From SZUA-442 sp963792405 (GTDB lineage Bacteria; Actinomycetota; Acidimicrobiia; Spongiisociales; UBA5794): a stretch of 64,000 bases of DNA. Location: positions 930,001 to 994,000 of the forward strand of contig CAWBVU010000006.1 in NCBI GenBank assembly GCA_963792405.1, given 5' to 3'. Positions 60,701 to 64,000 of this stretch are shown in pieces; the first letter of the stretch is position 1; each line of letters begins with the position of its first letter. Below the pieces are notes generated by a model. The model was given only the letters and a program-made list of their open reading frames with translations. It did no database searches and was not told the origin of the DNA. Made by a program: the position numbers and the translations under genes.

Positions 60701-62155
60701 GTCGTCGCGAGATACGCACGCACCCATGGTCCCTTCACGACGAGGGAGGCGTCCGCGGCCACACGCCTCCCTGTCGTCACCGTCACGGAGGTGCTCGGGA
60801 GGCTCGAGCGGGAAGGAAAGGTGCGGCCCGGCGCCTTCCGCCCGGGTGGTTCGGACCAGGAGTGGGTGTCCATCGATGTCCTGCGCAGGCTGCGCAGGCG
60901 TTCGCTCGCGGCATTGCGCCATCAGGTCGAGGCCGTGGACGCCGCACAGTTCGCCCGCTTCCTGCCCGGATGGCACGGCATCACAGGCGACGAGGCGAGG
61001 AGGGCGCAGACGCCGATCGCGGAGATCGTCGCACACCTCGCCGGTGCACCGGTCCCTGCCAGCGTGCTCGACTCGGCCATCCTCGCGGCGAGGTCGACAA
61101 CGGCGAGCACCGACCTCGATGCCGCCCTCGCCGCAGGCACGGTCGTGTGGGTGGGTGCGGGATCGATCGGTACCAAGGACGGACGCATCATCCTGGCGAC
61201 GAGGGATCGCATTGGTTCCCTCCTTCGACCCCGTGCCGGCGATGCCCCCGACACCGTGCTGCACAAGCACCTGATCGATCACCTCGAGCGCGACGGCGCG
61301 AGCTTCTTCACCGAGCTGTACACCTCCTCGGGGGGTGGCGACCCGTCCGACGTCGCCGATGCCATCTGGGACCTCGTGTGGGCGGGAATCGTGACGAACG
61401 ACTCGCTCGCCCCTGTCCGCGCGTACATCGCGCGCCGGCCGAGGGCACCGAGCGGCCGCAGGGGCCCGATCGCCACTCCCCCACACGCCGCCGGTCGCTG
61501 GTATCTGGTCGATCGCCTCAGAGGTGCGGCGACTGCGGAGGAGCGGGCCCTCGACGTCGTGCGGACCCTCGCGGAACGCTACGGCGTCGTGACCAGGGAT
61601 GTCGTGCTCGCCGAGGGCATCCCGGGCGGGTTCGCAGGCCTGTATCCGGCCTTCGGATCCCTCGAGGACGTCGGCGTCCTCCGCAGGGGCTACTTCATCG
61701 AGGGCATGGGGGGAGCCCAGTTCGGGTTGCCCGGCGCGATCGAACGCCTGCGTTCGGCGTCGGGCGGCACCGTGACGCTCGCGGCCGTCGATCCGGCGAA
61801 CCCGTTCGGCGCATCGATCCCCTGGCCGGAGACCCCCGGCCGTCCCGAGCGGCGGGCGGGCTCGGCCGTCGTGCTCACCGACGGCGTGCCGATCGCATGG
61901 ATGGACCATCGCGGGCGCAGGATCGCCACCTTCGGCGCGGACGACGACGTCACGACGTCGGCCATCCGCAGCCTCGCGATGGATCACGGGCGTGCGTCGA
62001 TCGCGTCGATCGACGACGTCGATGCGCGCGACCATCGCCTCGCCCCACTCCTCGTCGCGGCGGGATTCACGTCCGGCTACAAGGGCCTGACCATTCGCCC
62101 CGCCACGACGACGCGTCGCCCTCGCCTCGACCACCTCGAGAACTCGGGCGCATAG
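57710..62155 (+). CDS. lhr: Large Lhr-type ATP-dependent helicase
   Basis: 1481 residues, close to mycobacterial Lhr (about 1500). RecA-like domain 1 has Walker A HAPTGSGKT (42-50), YVSPLKAL, TTPESL, DEIH at 166-169 and GLSATQ; domain 2 has FVNSRGLAERLA, ATSTLELGIDM and RVGRAGH. Winged-helix, Lhr core and the long C-terminal tandem winged-helix region follow. Lhr is a 3'-5' DNA/RNA-DNA helicase linked to repair. TAGCCT (57698-57703) ends 6 nt before the ATG. The last 22 residues (from LTIRPATTTRRPR) are encoded by the first unit of a 79-bp tandem array, so the natural C-terminus was probably changed by the duplication. Confidence 0.95.
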   Translation: MSALDRFSPSTSAWFDAVFEAPTPAQALGWEAISAGQHTLIHAPTGSGKTLAAFLWALDRLATAPLPDQVDRCRVLYVSPLKALAYDVDRNLRAPLTGIASEARRAGLDVALPSVGMRTGDTPASERQAMIRRPPDLLITTPESLYLMLTSRAHTVLGSVETVIIDEIHSLAGTKRGSHLALSLERLETIARGPIQRIGLSATQRPLEDIAAFLGGGTVEREAWRQRPVTIVDAHSDASLDVEIVVPVADMTRPEASEGDDRAGDDLGDDAVDPGAFDPKRRSIWPAMYPRLLELVRSHRSTILFVNSRGLAERLAAELNRLADDEIVQAHHGSVSREQRIDIEDRLKRGELRGVVATSTLELGIDMAAVDLVVLVESPTSVARGLQRVGRAGHHVGVASKAKVFPKHRGDLLETAVVVERMYRGDIESTSIPQNPIDVLAQQVVAMTAMGDVDVDEAFDLVRRAMPFRTLTRATFESVLDMLAGRYPSDDFAELRPRIVWDRSAGVVSARSNARMLAVTNPGTIPDRGLYTVNLPDGGRVGELDEEMVYESRPGDTFVLGSTTWRIDDISHDRVTVTPAPGVPAARMPFWHGDAPGRPVELGRAVGAFTRVIAGLDRAEALTTLSHDYRLDHHAAENLVAFMEEEREATGVLPTDRTIVVERFRDEIGDWRIVVLSPFGGRVHAPWALAIRNRFRAETGGSVDVIWSDDGIVLRFPDVDTPPDTGIVSIDASTVEESVIDEVGDTALFTSRFRESAARALLLPRRRPGTRTPLWLQRRKAANLLEVTKGYGSFPIMLETYREVLKDHFDVPALVTLLGDIDARRTRIVEVDTHGPSPFASSLMFDFIASFMYEYDAPIAERRAAALTLDRTLLAELLGEPEFRDLLDPQVVADVEAELQHLSEERRVYSIDGLHDLLRDLGPLTVDDVRLRMRDPAMAAGWLGELAATGRAYRHALDEEVFVAAEDVARMRDAIGLQPAPGVPSELLEPVPDPLGDVVARYARTHGPFTTREASAATRLPVVTVTEVLGRLEREGKVRPGAFRPGGSDQEWVSIDVLRRLRRRSLAALRHQVEAVDAAQFARFLPGWHGITGDEARRAQTPIAEIVAHLAGAPVPASVLDSAILAARSTTASTDLDAALAAGTVVWVGAGSIGTKDGRIILATRDRIGSLLRPRAGDAPDTVLHKHLIDHLERDGASFFTELYTSSGGGDPSDVADAIWDLVWAGIVTNDSLAPVRAYIARRPRAPSGRRGPIATPPHAAGRWYLVDRLRGAATAEERALDVVRTLAERYGVVTRDVVLAEGIPGGFAGLYPAFGSLEDVGVLRRGYFIEGMGGAQFGLPGAIERLRSASGGTVTLAAVDPANPFGASIPWPETPGRPERRAGSAVVLTDGVPIAWMDHRGRRIATFGADDDVTTSAIRSLAMDHGRASIASIDDVDARDHRLAPLLVAAGFTSGYKGLTIRPATTTRRPRLDHLENSGA

Positions 62156-62547
62156 ATCGACGTGCCTGACCATTCGCCCCGCCACAACGACGCGTCACCC
62201 TCGCCTCGACCACCTCGAGAACTCGGACGCATAGATCGACGTGCCTGACCATTCGTCCCTCGCCACAACAACGCGTCGACCCTCGCCTCGACCTCGAGCA
62301 CGTCGAGAACTCGGACGCATAGATCGACGTGCCTGACCATTCGTCTCTCGACCACGATGCGTCGGCCCAGCCTCGACCACCTCGAGAACTCGGACGCATA
62401 GATCGACGTGCCTGACCATTCGTCTCTCGACCACGATGCGTCGGCCCAGCCTCGACCACCTCGAGAACTCGGACGCATAGATCGACGTGCCTGACCATTC
62501 GTCTCTCGACCGCGATGCGTGGGCCCAGCCTCGAGACCACTTCGGGA
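62086..62547. repeat. 79-bp tandem repeat array overlapping the lhr 3' end
   Basis: Units begin CCTGACCATTCG at 62086, 62165, 62244, 62332, 62411 and 62490. Spacing is 79, 79, 88, 79 and 79 bp; the last unit is partial and decays after about 62535. Units 4 and 5 (62332 and 62411) are identical over 79 bp. Each holds CTCGAGAACTCGG and GCATAGATCGACGTG; in unit 1 the TAG is the lhr stop codon. The part just before GCATAG is strongly conserved, the 30 bases after CCATTCG vary more. The array seems to come from tandem duplication of the lhr 3' end. Minus-strand open frames through it are by-products. Confidence 0.9.
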
Positions 62548-62666
62548 CCGTCGAGAGAACGACCCCGAGGGCAGAAGGGGGTCGACGCATGCTCTAGAGT
62601 CGTGCGTCCACGGTCCGCAGCCCGGGTCACAGACGCGACCGGGGACGGCGGGTGGACCCGACCGGG
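62548..62666. other. Spacer between the repeat array and the coiled-coil gene
   Basis: Contains TAGAGT at about 62588-62593, a possible -10 box for the next gene with a leader of about 60 nt. Nothing else recognised. Confidence 0.4.
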
Positions 62667-63071
62667 ATGAGGGATGGGAACGTGCCCCAGAAGATCGACG
62701 AGCTCCTCAATGAGATCCGCGACCTGTCGCGTCGGCTCGACGACACCTCCCTCGACAGGGCCGAGCGCGAACGCATCGAGGGTCGAAGGGACCAGCTGCG
62801 CAGTGCCGCACGCACACTCGAGGACGAGGGCAGGCACCCGGCGTCGGTCGCCGCGGAGATCGCGCTGCTCGAGGACCGACTCGCGCAGATCGAGGACGCG
62901 CGGATCGATGCAGGGTGGTCGGAGAAGCACATGCACAGGACGATCCAGGACCCGGGGGCGTACCGGCACACCATCAACAGGGCGATCGACGAGGAGCACC
63001 GCGACGAGGTAGCGGCGATCAACGAACGCCTTGCACGGCTCAGGGCGATCCCTTTCCCGGATTCACCATGA
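62667..63071 (+). CDS. Hypothetical coiled-coil protein
   Basis: 134 residues, mostly charged helices (KIDELLNEIRDLSRRLDDTSLDRAERERIEGRRDQLRSAARTLEDE split over two coils, IALLEDRLAQIEDARID), with a central aromatic HMHRTIQDPGAYRHTINRAID and another helix. Probably cytoplasmic and oligomeric; no family recognised. GTG codons at 62652 and 62682 are alternative starts. Its TGA overlaps the ATG of the next small ORF (ATGA), so it is coupled to the DUF4032 gene cluster. Confidence 0.72.
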   Translation: MRDGNVPQKIDELLNEIRDLSRRLDDTSLDRAERERIEGRRDQLRSAARTLEDEGRHPASVAAEIALLEDRLAQIEDARIDAGWSEKHMHRTIQDPGAYRHTINRAIDEEHRDEVAAINERLARLRAIPFPDSP

Positions 63072-63187
63072 CACGCACTCCCTTCCTCCCCACGAACCAT
63101 GCGCAGTCGGGCGACCCGGACCCCACAGAGCCCGACCCGTCGATCCCGGTCTCTGACCGGGACAACTCTGACTGGCACACACCATGA
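63068..63187 (+). pseudogene. 39-codon degenerate copy of the DUF4032 gene 5' end
   Basis: The peptide reads M-TRTPF ... SGDPD ... SIPVSD ... and lines up with the first 30 residues of the next protein (M-KRTPY ... SGDPD ... SIPISD ...). Both start codons overlap the preceding stop as ATGA. It looks like a tandem duplication of the first ~110 bp of the DUF4032 gene that then decayed; it could still be translated as a coupling peptide. Confidence 0.6.
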
Positions 63188-64000
63188 AGCGCACCCCCTA
63201 CATCCACACGCGGTCGGGTGACCCGGACTTCATCGACCTCGACTGGTCGATCCCCATCTCCGACTGGGAGACCCCCCGGCTCGTCGACATGCCCGAGGGC
63301 ATCCACCGACACCCGGTGGTGTTCGTGGCCTATCGCGAGGGCATCTATGCGGTCAAGGAGCTGCCGTTGGATCTCGCCAAGCACGAGTTCGACACCCTGC
63401 GGGCGATGGAGGACATCACCCGGCACACGGCGAGGGCCGTGGGGTACGTGGAGCGACCGTGGGTCCCTCGGGACGAGGAAGGAGCAGGCACCATCATCAC
63501 GCGGTACGTGTCACACGCCTTCCCGTACAGGGATCTCCTGTCCGGCATCGGGTTCGGTGGGCGGCGCGACGCCCTCCTCGACGCGTTCGCAGGTCTTCTC
63601 GTCGAGCTCCACCTCGCGGGGCTGTACTGGGGTGACTGCTCGCTGTCGAACATCCTCTATCGATGGGATGCATCCTCGATCGAGGCCGTCATGATCGATG
63701 CGGAGACGTCGCGCATCCACGATGAGCTGTCCCGGGGCCAGCGCATGGAGGATCTCGCCATCATGGAGGTGAACGTCGCCGGGGAGATGGCCGACATCGC
63801 GGCCGAGCGCGGCGTCGATATCGAGGAGGCCGACCTGTTCCTCGGCGAGGACATCTCTGCGCGCTACCACGCCCTGTGGACCGAGCTGACGACCTCGCTC
63901 ATCGTGACGGCGGGCGACCACTTCCGCATCCGACAGCGCATCGAGAGGCTCAACAACCTCGGCTTCGCCGTCGAGGACATCGATCTCATCCCCGTTGACA
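63184..64000 (+). CDS. DUF4032 protein, kinase-like fold (3' end outside window)
   Basis: 272 residues are visible. The protein has features of a RIO/APH-type kinase fold: VVFVAYREGIYAVKELP (putative ATP-lysine strand), RYVSHAFPYRDLL, HLAGLYWGDCSLSNILYR (catalytic-loop-like GDxxxxN) and AVMIDAETSRIH (DFG-like DAE). DUF4032 proteins with this N-terminal kinase-like part are common in actinobacteria and uncharacterised. The ATG overlaps the preceding short ORF stop. The C-terminal DUF4032 domain lies beyond the window. Confidence 0.85.
   Translation, partial: MKRTPYIHTRSGDPDFIDLDWSIPISDWETPRLVDMPEGIHRHPVVFVAYREGIYAVKELPLDLAKHEFDTLRAMEDITRHTARAVGYVERPWVPRDEEGAGTIITRYVSHAFPYRDLLSGIGFGGRRDALLDAFAGLLVELHLAGLYWGDCSLSNILYRWDASSIEAVMIDAETSRIHDELSRGQRMEDLAIMEVNVAGEMADIAAERGVDIEEADLFLGEDISARYHALWTELTTSLIVTAGDHFRIRQRIERLNNLGFAVEDIDLIPVD

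Noticed and set aside
57731..62185. Long minus-strand open frames (626 and 815 codons) across lhr
   Set aside because: Antisense shadow of a well-supported helicase; no motifs and wrong codon pattern.
62086..62547. CRISPR array
   Set aside because: The units are 79 bp with both halves related between copies; the so-called spacer parts are similar to each other, and unit 1 is coding sequence of lhr. No cas genes.
62077..62999. Minus-strand repeat protein
   Set aside because: The open frames only reflect translation of the tandem array; start sites and composition are poor and the array derives from lhr on the plus strand.

Overview
The window looks like chromosome from a high-GC actinobacterium, possibly Acidimicrobiia or a related uncultured lineage; the class is inference. 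Support comes from strong G/C preference at third codon positions, frequent GTG starts, an SOS box of the CGAAC-N4-GTTCG type, a mycothiol-family (MDMPI/DinB-fold) protein, and the nrdR - LysM protein - lexA gene order known from Mycobacterium. There is no phage, insertion sequence, CRISPR array or plasmid gene.

Layout. 1-4100 (minus): a LemA - DUF2207 - histidine kinase - response regulator group. 4231-4662: a universal stress protein. 5017-9654 (plus): a tight four-gene operon for reductive pyrimidine catabolism (ureidopropionase, class III aminotransferase, dihydropyrimidinase, luciferase-like flavoenzyme), preceded by two matching 13-bp palindromes. 9655-19540: accessory region with small membrane proteins, a SulP transporter, a Thr-rich lipoprotein and a MalT-type regulator between two AhpD/CMD-like proteins. 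19597-19897: tRNA genes Gly, Cys, Val (minus).

20547-33711 is a conserved actinobacterial core: dut, nrdR, LysM protein, lexA, dapF, miaA, miaB, rny, recA, GNAT, thpR, cinA, rimO. SOS boxes lie upstream of lexA and recA. 33873-39960 holds an HhH protein with a lysine-rich tail, a P-loop kinase, a PHP phosphatase, a PabB-PabC fusion and an acyl-CoA synthetase. 40012-49274 holds ftsK, an orphan ABC ATPase, rnj-dapA, a thioredoxin-TPR protein, dapB and an M16 peptidase. Together dapA, dapB and dapF give three steps of the lysine/diaminopimelate pathway; miaA and miaB give the ms2i6A tRNA modification; rny and rnj are the two main Gram-positive-type RNases.

49341-57476 holds arfB, a VWA/HExxH protein paired with an AAA+ ATPase whose Walker motifs are altered, yajQ, aquaporin, LOG, a TIGR03084-like protein and btpA. 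57710-62155 is a large Lhr-type helicase whose last codons lie in the first unit of a 79-bp tandem array. The window ends in a DUF4032 gene preceded by a degenerate copy of its own 5' end.

A recurring feature is a TAnnnT hexamer ending 6-9 nt before the start codon at about 17 genes that mostly lack a Shine-Dalgarno sequence, which suggests widespread leaderless transcription. The most unusual items are the AAA/VWA pair, the lhr-tail repeats, the twin palindromes upstream of the pyrimidine operon, a DapF with Ser in place of its second catalytic Cys, and two one-base frame slips in the KAK-repeat gene.
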